From Pseudeuparius sepicola (lineage: Eukaryota; Arthropoda; Insecta; Coleoptera; Anthribidae), in NCBI GenBank assembly GCA_963920635.1, contig OY987304.1:34658365-34722364 (forward strand): 64,000 nucleotides of DNA, written 5' to 3'. Of this stretch, positions 12,264 to 25,400 are shown in pieces. The notes beneath the pieces are model-generated. The model did not search any database and was not told the DNA's origin. It saw only the letters and a list, made by a program, of their open reading frames with translations. Numbering within the stretch: the first letter of the stretch is position 1; the number at the start of each line of letters is the position of its first letter. A program made the position numbers and the translations under genes.

Positions 12264-15200
12264 ATGTTTCGAACGGAAAGTGTCCGAGGCGAAATTTTGA
12301 GTTGCAAGGAGAGTGTGTTGAATAATAACGAGAAACACCGGGAGAAATTGAAATTTTCTTACGAAATAAATAAAATTGATACAAAAATTAACGCAGAGTT
12401 GCTGGAATATTTTAAAGGTAGGTAATAATATAGTTTTTACTGTTACTATGTGCTTCCAATGTGAAAAATTTTAAATTTCACTTTTACGTTGTGTCCGCAA
12501 TGATACAAGTATAATAAGCTACTTTTTCATTTTAATTTTTAGTAATTTTTTATAACAAAATATTTAGCTTCAAACACAGAAAAAATATTATTAGCCCAAT
12601 TTAAGACAATAAATAATATTATTAAGAGTTAGATACTTACCTATTTCTAATAGAAACGATTTCAAATGTGGAATTTGCTTTTCTTATGAGGTAATTTTAG
12701 ATTCTTCTCAATAGTAACTAAGTATTTATTACTCCAATAATTATTAACCACGCAATTATTTTCCTTCTGTCGGCAATAAAACTGGTTTGAAATTAACATT
12801 GTTCACCCAATGCTGTAGGTATTGAAAGTTAACAGAGATTTTAATGAAGGTTAATACTTACAGTGTAATTTTAGGGACAAAAGTTTAACCTACCTACTCT
12901 AGTAGACATAAAAAACAGAGTAAGTAAAATAGTTGAGTGAAATCATTTTATAGTAAGAGCATCAACGGCTGTCAAATATAAAAGATAATTTTTTCTGATA
13001 GACCCAGAGGTGATTGCGTTTTTGGGGAGATTATTTGACAGCTGTCATCTTATTTGCCTTTTTACTATATATTATATTCCACTCAATGGTGAAATATACT
13101 TTCTCTAACACCATTTTAGAAACTATCTCTCTAACACCATTTTAGAAACTATCCCACAACTAAAATTTTATTTGGACAGTAATAATTCCAACACACTGTG
13201 TGGAATAAGCTATTTAGTCGCATATATCAGTTGCTATGTTTACGTCATTACAAAAAAATAAGATATTTATTTCTGGTTTGTTTCGAATTTTTTGTGTGTT
13301 TCTAAAATCTCGTTAGAGAAAATATAGTCTACTACTCGCGAACCATTATTAGTCCTCGGACTATAAACTTTGCGCTTTTATGGAATATGGGCCATCCCTT
13401 AACTACTAGAATATATCTACTAATACCAAGACAAAGTGATAATGGCAAGCAGTCAAAATTAAGGAAAAAAAACGCATACACGTGTTTCATGCTATTTGGC
13501 AATCATCAGTACGGTGTAACATTAACCAAATCAAAAAGATGATAGGCATGTTTTGGAAAGAAACAAATGAAGTCCAGGGAGGAGCCAATCAGCCAACAGC
13601 ACATTTGCAGCTTCAGTCAGCACATCAAAATCGCCACGGAGGCTGCTAAAGCGACCTGCGTGGAAATCTTCATAAACCAAGATCAATAACAATAAGTGAT
13701 AACGAATGTAAAAATATTTACAAGAAAAAGTGATAATGGGCAAACACTCAAAATTATAAGAGAAAAAACTAGTAACCGTGTACACGTGTAACATTAACCC
13801 AATCAAAAAGATAGGCATTATTTGGGAAGCAACAAATGAAGTTCAGGCAGGAGCCAACAGCACATTATTCTTTGCAGCTTCAGTCAGCACAACCCTTGGA
13901 TTGGGAGATTGCACTAACATCGCCACGGAGGCTGCTAAAGCGACCTGCGTAGAAATCCTCATAACTCAAGATTCATTAACAATAAGGATGTAATATTAAG
14001 ACGGGGTTGACGACAGCGAAAGTGACGTTAGATTTCTTATTTTTTTAAGTTGTATAGCATAAAATCAAATAACATTTTACCTGGCAAAAATTTAGTACAA
14101 ACATCTCTGTCTTCATTTTAATCATAATATCTTAAAAGCATATGCACTGGAATTTTTCCCAAGGTTTTCATAGCCTATAAAACAAAACACTGCTTGTAAG
14201 ATCTTATGATTAAAACGAAGACAGAGATGTTTGTACAACATTTTTGCCAGGTAAAATGTTATTAGATTTTATGCTATACAACTTAAAAAAATACGAAATC
14301 TAACGTCACTTTCCCTGTCGGCAACCCCCCTCTTAACGTTTTTGTATAAAATTTATTTAGTGTACATCGCGGAAATTTCAACAATGACTGACAGTCTAGA
14401 TGTAGTGTACTTTTGTTTATGCTAGAACACGTTCATAGTGTCAACAATGGCTGTAGTTACATTTCAAAATATAAGACGTTTCTCCTCTTAGTAAAAATTG
14501 CGCAATACCTGAATGATGTACATCTACAACTTTCACGTGTTCATCAATTTCTAATTTTAATTCTTTGTTTGGTCTTTTTAAATATGTGTTGGGTGTAGGC
14601 ACGAACAACAGGGGTACCAGATACCTAATCCTTTTGAGTGATTAAGTTGGAATCAGACCGAATACGAATAGATATGATGGCATCTAGGTTAACAGTCGAC
14701 ATAGCAAACAGAAGGAAAATTATCTTCCCATGTGCCACGAACTAATAAATTTTAAACAATTTTTTGTTTAATTTAGGCGAAAAAACTGGTTTCGTTCAAG
14801 TGGGTCCAAAGAAATGGTTCTTTCCCAGTGGATTTGCCAAAGAAGCATCGAACTATTATAATTTTGAGCTGCGTAAGGACGACGTGTTCATAGTAACATT
14901 TCCAAGATCAGGTAAATTTTTAAAACAAATAATAAATCGTTTTTTAAAGTAGGTACCTACTATTTCCTGAAGGCATATAATTTTCGCACATCGGATTCAG
15001 TGCCTGAAAAGTATATTTTTTTGCGCTCTCACATGGCTATTGAAAAATAGACATATTACTTTATATAGGTTGGTACAAGGTCTTCACGCGAAAACCCCGC
15101 GACTGCCCTATTATTTCCCTAATTTTTGCAGATAGAAAAAGTTTTATATAAAAGTTGCAAGGTAAGTATCGGGATTTAGAAAGATGGCCTTGCGTATTAA

Positions 15201-16367
15201 ACAGGGTGTATCGTAAGAGTGAGACAAAATATAATTTTTGTTTTTAATAATAAACATCCTGTATATTTTTCTGATTGCAACAATATATAACATGTTGATA
15301 TTTGCATTTCTCTTTAGCAAGTTATGTAGTCCTAAATTTAAAAAAATATATTTAAAAGATCGCAGTTAGCCATGAAATTAAGTCGGATTTTTGATAGTTA
15401 GGTATACTAGATCATCTATACCCCGATTACTGTAAGAAGTCCCGATTTTGTCAGATGACAGTCTCCACAAAATCCCTAGGAATTTTCTGTTAACGATCGG
15501 TATAACAATGGTTTATGTGTCTCACCCAGTTAATGACGTCCCTCATTGATTTATGATGTGAAAAGTTACCCAAGTGATACGAAAAAAGAACATAATAAAA
15601 TAAAAAAAACCTATTGCAATCACGATTATACCGCTACAAATAAAAATAACTATGACTACAATTCATTTTAATAATAATTTCAAACGTCATGGAAACACTT
15701 TCATTTTGGTATTTTGTTAAAATCAGCCACTTGCGCCAGCGTCTATGGGGCGGACTCAGCAAATTTTGTTTCGGTGTTGTGAAAGTGACAGTGAAGGTTT
15801 TCCGGATCGTTCAAAAGGGTTCATACTTTGGGCAGTGAAAATATTCGCGGGTATTGTACGTTTCATGGGTTTTACCGTTATCTGTGTTGTTCTTGTTCGT
15901 GTTATTAGTAGTTATTCATTGTGCAAATGGGCTCGCTACTGACCTGGACTTATGACCCGGTTGCATTTTTTGCTGCATTGTTCCAACTTAGGATGGCGAA
16001 ATTACCATTTGACAGTCCCAGTAAGGACTTCTTAAAATAATTTTGCTATATTAGCACAGAATATATTATGTATAGCCTGTAGTGCTATTTATTCTGTACT
16101 ATTACTATTATTATTATTATTACATTAAATAATATTATGATAATTTTGCTCAGGAACTTGTCTGTCGATTGCAACTGCAACGGATTGCGGATAGATATTT
16201 CATGGTGTGCTTGGGTGTTATTGTGTTGTTTTGTTGTTACGTTAGTATTGAAAATTGTATTGTTGTATTATTGCCTCTGTTATGTTTGCTGTTAGTGTTG
16301 TAGTTTTGTTGTTATATTGTTGACGTTGACAGTAAAATGCCGCCAACAAATCTAAAAGGCAGGAGAA

Positions 16368-16406
<39 letters not shown>

Positions 16407-19400
16407 TGTGTCCCAGGATTAGCGAGTTTATAGGTGTAAATAACAAAAAAAAATCAGAGTTGAAAATTGAGCTTCTGGGGTTTCGCCCTGCTTAGTTTGA
16501 AACTAATTTTTGACATAATTTTACTTTCGAAAAATCAAGTACGCCTTGGAAATTTCGAAAATACTGATTTTGTACAGTAGTGAAGTGCCCCGTCTGTAGC
16601 TTTTACGACAAAATGTTATTAAAGAAAGTTGTTCAGAATAAAAAACTGAGTGTTTGTGCAAGATTTCAAAATCCCAGGCCTCCTTTGATTTTTGTCCTTT
16701 TTTATTGGAAAAGTGGGAAAAAGTGACCTTTTGGTAAAAGATATTACAAAATATTATTAAAGAAAGTTGTCCAGAATTGAAAATTGTATGCTTAATTTAG
16801 TAATAATCGGCTACATTATTTTTTTGACTGTTATTTTACCATTAGGTGTGCTTGGTTTTTCTATTGTCTGTGTAGGTAGAGTTACTGTCAAAGTTATTTT
16901 ACTGTATAGGTACACAATTTTCAATTCTGAACAACTTTCTTTAATAATATTTTTTAATATCTTTTACCAAAACGTCACTTTTTCCCACTTTTCCAATATA
17001 AAAGGGACAAAAATCAAACGAGGCCTATGATTTTGAAATTTTGCACAGATACTCAGTTTTTCATTCTGAACAACTTTCTTTAATAACATTTTGTCGTAAA
17101 AGCTACAGAAGGGGCACTTTACTAGTGTACAAAATCAGTATTTTCAAAGTTCCCAAGGTGTACTTGATTTTTCGAAAGTAAAATTATGTGAAAAATTAGT
17201 TTCAAGCTAAGCAGGGCGAAACCCCAGAAGCTCAATTTTCAGCTCGATTTTTTTTTGTCATTTACACCTATAAATTCGCTAATCCTGGGACACACTGTAT
17301 ATATTATGTATAAGGTAAATTTTGCAGTTATAGTTTTCTTATATGATTCGTTACTTGTATAACCTGACTTATTAATTATAAACAATATACAAGATGTTCA
17401 AACAAAGGTGACATTAATTCTAGTACAAACAGAATGCAAGAAAAATAAGAGGATCTTTTCCTATGAACCATGTGTCTCTCATTTTTTGATTTTGCGATAC
17501 AGGACAATAAAAGTTATTTTATAAAATCGAATTTTAGTTAGGTAATATGTTCTACAATAAGCGTCATACTGTCTTGAAGTTTGGTACAAATATGTTTTTA
17601 GTAAGTATGTAAATTTCGTGGGTAGGTATTGTTAGTTTTTAAGAATCATGGAAGTAGTAAGAGAAAGAGAGTTCTAGACCAAACAAGTCGAGACTTGTCT
17701 CATGGGAATTTGGCGGGATATCGATTAGGGTTATGGTGGTAGGGGAGGAAGCTGCACCCATCCCCACTCATTTGAAATAGTTATATAGAGTAACTAAGAG
17801 CAAACTAAACAGGTCTTTAAATAATCATCAAACTATAAACAGGTCCTTAAATAATTTAAAAAAATCTGGTGAACGTTCGAGATTTTGAAATAATTGAAAA
17901 ATTTAGTTATAAGTACCTAGTAAGTATGGTGAAAATGTGGTTCTGGAATTCGCACACTTCAAGACCATTCTACCCCAGCGGTTTTCGGAGGAATTGACAC
18001 AAGAACGAGTTGATGAGTTGAATGAGAACATAAGTAAAAAAGTAAGAACAAAAGATACTTTCTAAATAGCTTGGGTCCCGTTGGAAAAACTCCTATTATA
18101 TGTTCTAAAGAATGAACGAGAGATTGCGATGCCATATGGAGGAATTGGAAAAGTTGAAAAGCATCATTATTATGTATGAGTTAAATAAAAAGTTTATGCC
18201 ATAGACAAAAATTTTGAAAATAAAAAAATATATTTAACATCCTCAATCATTTGAAACGAAATGACTCGTGGCATAATATGGGACAAAATATTCTTGGCAA
18301 CACCAAACTAGTTTCCAATATCTAATGGAAATGGTCCCTCGAAGGTGTGCAGACCACGACAGATTTCAGAGTTGGTCCCCATCAGGCCGCGCACCTCGCC
18401 AAAAACCTAAATATGTTCGCTAGCTATATGGAATAAGAAATATTACAAAGCGGCATAGCGAAGAAAGTGGATAAAGCTCTAAATCCTCTACTGGCAACCA
18501 GTTGTATGACTTAAAAAATCATAGCTAACCAGTGAAATAAAAGATACTTACTGTTTAAATTTTTTTATTAACCTTAAAAGTCCAAAATCATCCGAAAGTG
18601 TATCGTACGTAGTATCTCTACTTAGTAACCCAGCCTCAGCGAAACATCCTTAGACGTTTTATTGTCATAGGATTTCAAACATCTACAAATTATGACAACT
18701 ATGCAGAGTACCCCGACCCAATTTACCTACGCTAATCTGAGCAATGTTGGCCTATTTCTAAACTCAGAAGTATTATTCCCATACGAGCTTTGGAACTTGG
18801 ATTTTAAGGTGGTATAAACACACATGGCATTAAATACTACCAACCCAAGTGAGTTTTTTGTGTTTATTTTGAAAATCATTATGATTTTCATAAAACCAAT
18901 GCTCAACTCAAATACTGCATTATATATTGCTCATATTTGGACCAAAAATGAGCCAAATCTGATGTTTCGTTTGGAAAAACAATATACCTAAAGTTTCTGG
19001 TAATTTTATATTAGAGAAGAAGATATATTCAGGTATATTGTTTTCGCAAACGAGACATCAGATTTGGCTGATCTTTTGTCCAAATATTAGTCCGGGAGAT
19101 AGTGACAGATTTTTGGACGTGATTTTACTCAGTATGCCTTGCAAAGGGCATTATGTGGCAGATATTCTCACAATAATAAGGTCTGAATCAGAGAGTCATC
19201 CTGGGTTCTTCATGTGAAAAAGTGAGTTTTCAATTATTCGGAAAATATGCGTTTTGATGCGATTTTATACAGGCTGCCATGTGTTTTATAAAGAAGTTCA
19301 AAATAGAAAATTCCTCGGAAAACCATAGGCATACCGTTAGGGTGGGTCCAAAGGGCTATTATTGCCACGTGATCTTGTATTTTAATAATTAATTTTTCCA

Positions 19401-22400
19401 CGTTTCTGAACAGGCTGCCAATGAGAAGTATGCAAGTTCTTATTATGAAAATGCTGAAAAAAAGATGGCAGACCTTTCACGCATATCCAAGTACTGTTTA
19501 AATTGAATGTTATTTAATCATTTAAACGAGTTATTTGATGTAAAGTGTATTGGACATGCGCAAACGGTATGCCATCTTTTCTTCAGCAGTTTCATAACAA
19601 GAACTTGCATACTTCTCATTGGCAACCTGTTCAGAAACGTGGAAAAATTAATTATTAAAATACAAGATCACGTGGCAATAATAGCCCTTTGGACCCACCC
19701 TAACGGTATGCCTATGGTTTTCCGAGGAATTTTCTATTTTGAACTTCATTATAAAACACATGGCAGCCTGACTAAAATCATATCAAAACGCATATTTTTC
19801 GAATAATTGAAAACTCAGTTTTTCACATGAAGAACCCAGGATGACTCTCTGATTCATACCTTATTATTGTGAGAATATGTGCCCCATAATGCCCTTTGCA
19901 AGGCATACTGAGTAAAATCACGTCCAAAAATCTGTCACTATCTCCCGGTCCATAAATATGCGCAATATAATGTAGCTGAGTATTGGTTTTTTGAAAAACC
20001 AATCGGATTCCATATGAAAGCATCATCATTACATTAAACTGGAGTTCGAAACACGAGTGAGCAAGTTTCCAAATGACACTATAGCCTATGCCTTAATTAT
20101 ACACCACTCATTTTTAACTTACAACATTTACGATGGTACGGTAAATACTGGAGCCCAGTATTAATTTTTTATGTATTTTTTATTTATTCCTATTTTTAAA
20201 TACTTATATTGTAATGGACTCGTATTATTAATAAATAATTATAACATTTTTTTTAGTGCATTATTTGCATACCAACCTCCAAACAAAATAAAGGCATTTA
20301 AATCATAATTTTATTTAATATACCTACCTAACTTCCTGAACCATTCATATTTAGAAACTTTTTAAAGATCAATTCTAAAGGGTAGGTATGTCATTTTGTA
20401 CACCTCTCCCCTACTTATTATTATTATATGTATACTACTCGCCGTTTTGATCTTAGTTTCGAAACCTCTTTTTTAATTTTTATCACTGGCATATATGTAA
20501 TAATAATTTATTATTTCAGGAACAACATGGACCCAAGAAATGGTTTGGTTAATAGCCAATGATTTGAATTATAAACGAGCTTCAAAAATTTCTCTAAATG
20601 CAAGATTTCCATTCTTAGAGTAAGAAAAACTTATACAGTGTGTCCCATTCAAGGGTCACTTCCCTACAATTTTTATTTCTGCGTCGATTTTGAAAACCTT
20701 TTTTTTAGATAGCTGTATAAAAATGGCATTCAATGCACCATTCGATCTTTTAGACAACCAAATACATGGCCAACTGGAATCACTTCCAATAAACATTTTT
20801 CGTTATCACAAGTGATACCTGCGTATACAGTGTCCTCCAAAACGTTCGCACCATAGGGGGAAGGTTTTTAATTAATGATTTATTTTTAAATTTAACTTTT
20901 TGGTTACCTTTTACATTAAATATAATTACCACAGAAAATATACCGTATATTTTCTGTGATAATTACATTTAAAAAATAAAATCGCTCAAAAAGTTTCACT
21001 TGAAAAAGTTGTTTCTTTTTCAATTTTACATAGGTGTACCAAATTTCAACGCTCTATTAAAACTTTTTGCCACTTTTTAATAAATTTGACCTTCCCGAAA
21101 ATTTTAAAAACTTGTAACTGCATAAAAACTACTTTATATCACTAGCTTTCATTCTATTCACTTTTTTTGCTATAAATACCGATAAAAATACCTATGTGTT
21201 TTTAAAATGAAAATTATATCGTTATGTTTGGTGCAAATTTGATGTAGGTACCATGAAGCAATTAGGGTAATAATATCACTACTTCACGTAGGTACCTAAC
21301 CAAAATTCAGGACTTTTTACGGGACAATTTACTTACCTTACATCTTAATTATATTATTTTAGCTTTAGCACATGCAGTGACTGTTACCACAACATATATT
21401 TATATAAACATGTTTGTATAAAACTAAGATTTCAGTAAAGGTATATATTTAAGTGATCCTAAACATGAATCCGTCCACACTTCTGTTATAAAAAAATTTC
21501 TAATTGCACTTATTGCTATTTGGACCCCTTTAAAAGTTATCGGAGTTGGCCATGTATGGTTTAAATTAATTGAATGGTCCATCAACTATGCCCATGATAT
21601 GCCACTATTAGAGAGGTATCTATAACTATCTAACAAAAAAGTTTAGCTTATTAGGTAGGGGGAAGTGGGCAACAGTGAAACAATGTCTACGGTGAAACAC
21701 TAGTGGTTGGTAATAGTTGGTAATCAGAATGAATATTTAGTGTCCCCATTATAATTTTAAAAGAAATGGCTTGTGGCATATGGGACAAAATGCTTTGGTA
21801 ATTGGCAACACCAAACTAGTTTCCAATATCTAATGGAAATTGTGTATGGGTCGATATATATACACACTCACATTGCTTTGGTTTTGGCAGTACCAGCTAG
21901 ATGGCGTTGGATAGTAAATGCTCACCGCATTATACTAGTTCCTTTTCCACTAAGCCAACGTGTTTGGGTCTTTTCGGCTGAGGTGCGCTACGTCTGCCTG
22001 ATGAGGGCCAACAAGCCCGAAACAGGTACCTGTCGTGGTCTGCACACCTCCGAAAGACCCATACACAATTTCCATTAGATATTGGAAACTAGTTTGGTGT
22101 TGCCAATTACCAAAGCATTTTGTCCCATATGCCACAAGCCATTTCTTTTATAGTTGGTAATTGTCACCTGATACATAATTTGTAGCAGTCGATTAATGTT
22201 TTCGGTAGTAGGTACAAGTATTTTTGGTCCTAGTAAAAATAAGTGGGATTTAAGGTAAGATTTTTTTAACATTGATATTGCAAAAGTAATACGATAATAA
22301 ATTATTGCTGCTTTGATTTTTCGGAAGTTTTAAACATTTGTTAACATAACCTAGAGACCATTTTTGTTCAATTGTATAATATTCAATTTCTGCGGGATTT

Positions 22401-25400
22401 TATAGCATTTGAGTGCAATATACACACTGAAACACACTACGGAAAGGTACACAGTGAAACGTTTCATTGTGTACTTTTCCGTTTCACTATAGGTATACTT
22501 TTTCCAACTCGATTTGATTTTTGCAGGGGGGCGAGAAAACCAAAACCTAGGAAAATAGACAATGCTTTAGGCACCTATATACCCCCGGTTATGATTTTCC
22601 CCAGAAAAAAAAATTAAAGAGAACATGCTGAAGGGTGGCTTTGCAGGAACTCTTGGTCTGGCCTCCTCTTCAGGTTGGATGAACTCTGAGTAGTTTGCTT
22701 CTGTAATGGATCACTTCATTAAACACACAGGAAGCAGTAAAAATTCAGGAGTGCTCATATTGGCATTGCCTCCATATATACTAGCAATAAAACACAACCT
22801 CTTATTGCCTCTTGATGACTCTATATTTGCCTCTTTCAAAGAATTTGGTTGAATTATTGTTTTTCTTGCTTATTAAATAGATGTTTACAAATATATCTTA
22901 CTGTGTACCAGTTTTCGTTTCACTGTGTATCATACAATTTTTTTATAGTATATTTCCTAACAAGTGCGGAAAGTGCCACTTTTCCGCACGCGATTGCAGT
23001 TGGCTGAACGACGCGTAGCGGAGTTCAGCCAAGAAATCGAGTGTGGAAAAGACACTTTCCGCAAGAGTGGAACACTATTTTTTCTACAAGCGTGCGGAAA
23101 AGTATACACTTTTCCGCATGGAAAGCGTGCGGAAAAGTATACACTTTTCCGCACGCATTTACTTTTCCGCACGCATTTTAGTTTAGAAAGTGTAACTAAC
23201 TGTACGTTTCCGCACGCTTGTAGAAAAAAATATTAATAAAAATTTTATTTCTTGAAAATTGTTTTTTTGTGTAAGTACAGATAAATTGAAACAGAAAACC
23301 TGCATAATGTTTCCGGTTCAAAAACATATTAGCGTTGAGTGAGGGAATATTCCCTCACTCAACGATATTAGATAAACCATAAAGATATGTAGGTAGACCA
23401 TATAAGTTACGTGTGATAAAATAAAAATTGTTTCACTGTTGCCCACTCTCCCCTACCCCTAAAAGTGGGACACACTGTACTTACCTAGCCACCTATATTA
23501 TCTATAGAAAGATCACAAATATATAACACTTATATTACACATTAAACCTTTTCATTATAGATTTAGTTGTTTCGTTCATAAAGACACCAAAGCCGAAATC
23601 TTAGCCGAAAATATTTTAGATCTAAAGAAATACAGAGCTGTCCAGGAAATCGATGTTCCTGCTTGGAAAATCTTTGCGAAATCTACAAATAGGAGATTTA
23701 TAAAAACTCATTTGCCATTTAGTTTGTTACCTCCAAATCTGTTAGAGGTAGGATGCAAAGTAAGTATTGTATATGTGTATTTTCATTTTCCATATTTGCT
23801 AATGTTTATTCTGGCCTTTCCTCAACATCGAAGGCCTGTCTCTGTTTGTTCGCCTTGCTTGACATTAAAACTAACTGGCCCTGTGGCGCAACGGATAACG
23901 CGTCTGACTACGGATCAGAAGATTCCAGGTTCGAATCCTGGCAGGGTCGATTAATTTTTATTGTTTTTTTATTTTACTTTTGATTACTTTTAGGTGATTT
24001 ACGTTGCAAGAAATCCTAAAGACGTTGCGGTCTCGTTTTACCATCTAAACAGGTCAATTAGAACTCAGGGATATGTGGGAGATTTTGCCAGATATTGGAA
24101 TTATTTCCAAAGAAATTTACGTAAGCTGCAGTTTGAGACATCTCTGGCGATTTTTCTATCTATTCCTCGTTTCAGAACCTTGGACACCGTATTGGGAGCA
24201 TCTTAAGGAAGGGTGGGATCGAAGAAATTGTGATAATGCCTTGTTTCTGTTTTATGAAAATATGATAAACGTGAGGACAGGAAAAAATTTAGAGGGTGGT
24301 CTATATTCGCACCTTGGGCTTATTATGATAAAACGAAAAAAGCCGTCATAGGCGCTGTAAAAGTTTTTGGTAACCTTTTAGACGTAGCCATTTTCCCATA
24401 TTTTGTTTAGTTTAAAAAAAATACAGTTGTGTATCACTTTCACATTACTTTCTTTCTCTTGTTTCTATAATTTAGTAGGTACTTCAAATGACCTGCATCA
24501 AATTTTTGGAAGTTTATATTTTCCATGGCCTACTATACCTAATTAAAATAAGACCCCAAAAATGACGAAATATTAAGTAGGTATATTATATATAATTATT
24601 GTTTTTGTTTTACCATAACTCAAAACTATAAACTTTTTTTTGTTGGATAGAGCTTCAAAAATTGCATTAAATGTATAATTCAGGTACCTCGTGCCTTAAA
24701 TTCATGGCCCACTGAGACGGTTTTTTAGTGCTGAAATTTCGAAAAGTACTATTAGGGATTTTTTTACAGGAAAATCAATGCCGGATTCTTATTCAGCGTT
24801 GTTCGAAACCCAAACGTACCAATTTGCATTACCATAGCTCTACAGGGTGTTTCAACATTTTCAGTGTCCGACTTAATTAGTGACCACCCCTATAAAAAAT
24901 TTTTTAGCACAATTTCATAAACTTTTTTTTGTTGGATAGAGCTTCAATAATGGCATTAAATGCATAATTCAGGTGCCTCGTGCGTTACATTCATGGCCCA
25001 CTGAGACGAAGTTTTAGTGCTGAAATTTCGAGAAGTACTATTAGGGACTTTTTTAGAGAAAAATTAATGCTAGATTTTTATTCAACGTTGTTGGAAACCC
25101 AAACGTACCAATTTGCATTAGAAAATGGAGGACTAATTGAAATGACTGAAATTTGAGTTTATGTTAAGTAGGTATGTTGTGTTGTTTATATTCATGTATT
25201 TGATGATATTAAATTAAATAAAAAAATTGTCCGCTAATAAATCTTTGAAAGAATATGAGTTCCTCATGAATATTTTAGTGACCAACTTACCAGAAATTAA
25301 GAAAATTAATTACAAATTAGTACGTTTTTGTTTGGAACCTCTCACTGCATATAAGAATCTGGCCTTACTTTTCCTTTTAATTTTTTTGGAACACCCTGTG

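Larger units (their letters stand above)
21654..23457. mobile_element. 1.8-kb TIR element with GTGAAAC motifs
   Basis: The ends GGTAGGGGGAAGTGGGCAAC and, reversed, GGTAGGGGAGAGTGGGCAAC are followed by AGTGAAACAAT. The motif CAGTGAAAC or its reverse occurs at least six times inside. It contains the hammerhead palindrome, a palindromic array and a 32-bp micro-palindrome. No transposase frame was found. No target duplication is obvious. Confidence 0.78.
20636..23477. mobile_element. Foldback element at a TA site, heavily invaded
   Basis: The ends CAGTGTGTCCCA (20636) and TGGGACACACTG (23477) are flanked by TA. Inner arms pair at about 20650-20800 and 21530-21650 (TAGATAG, ATGGCAT and ACATGGCCAACT words). 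The right arm was split by the element at 21654-23457. Confidence 0.8.

Noticed and set aside
22957..23236. Two 70-90 codon frames on opposite strands
   Set aside because: Products of a palindromic repeat array, and the translations are repeats of the same peptide.
23712..23983. Open frames spanning the tRNA gene
   Set aside because: They run from the exon through the splice donor and the tRNA, and are explained by those features.
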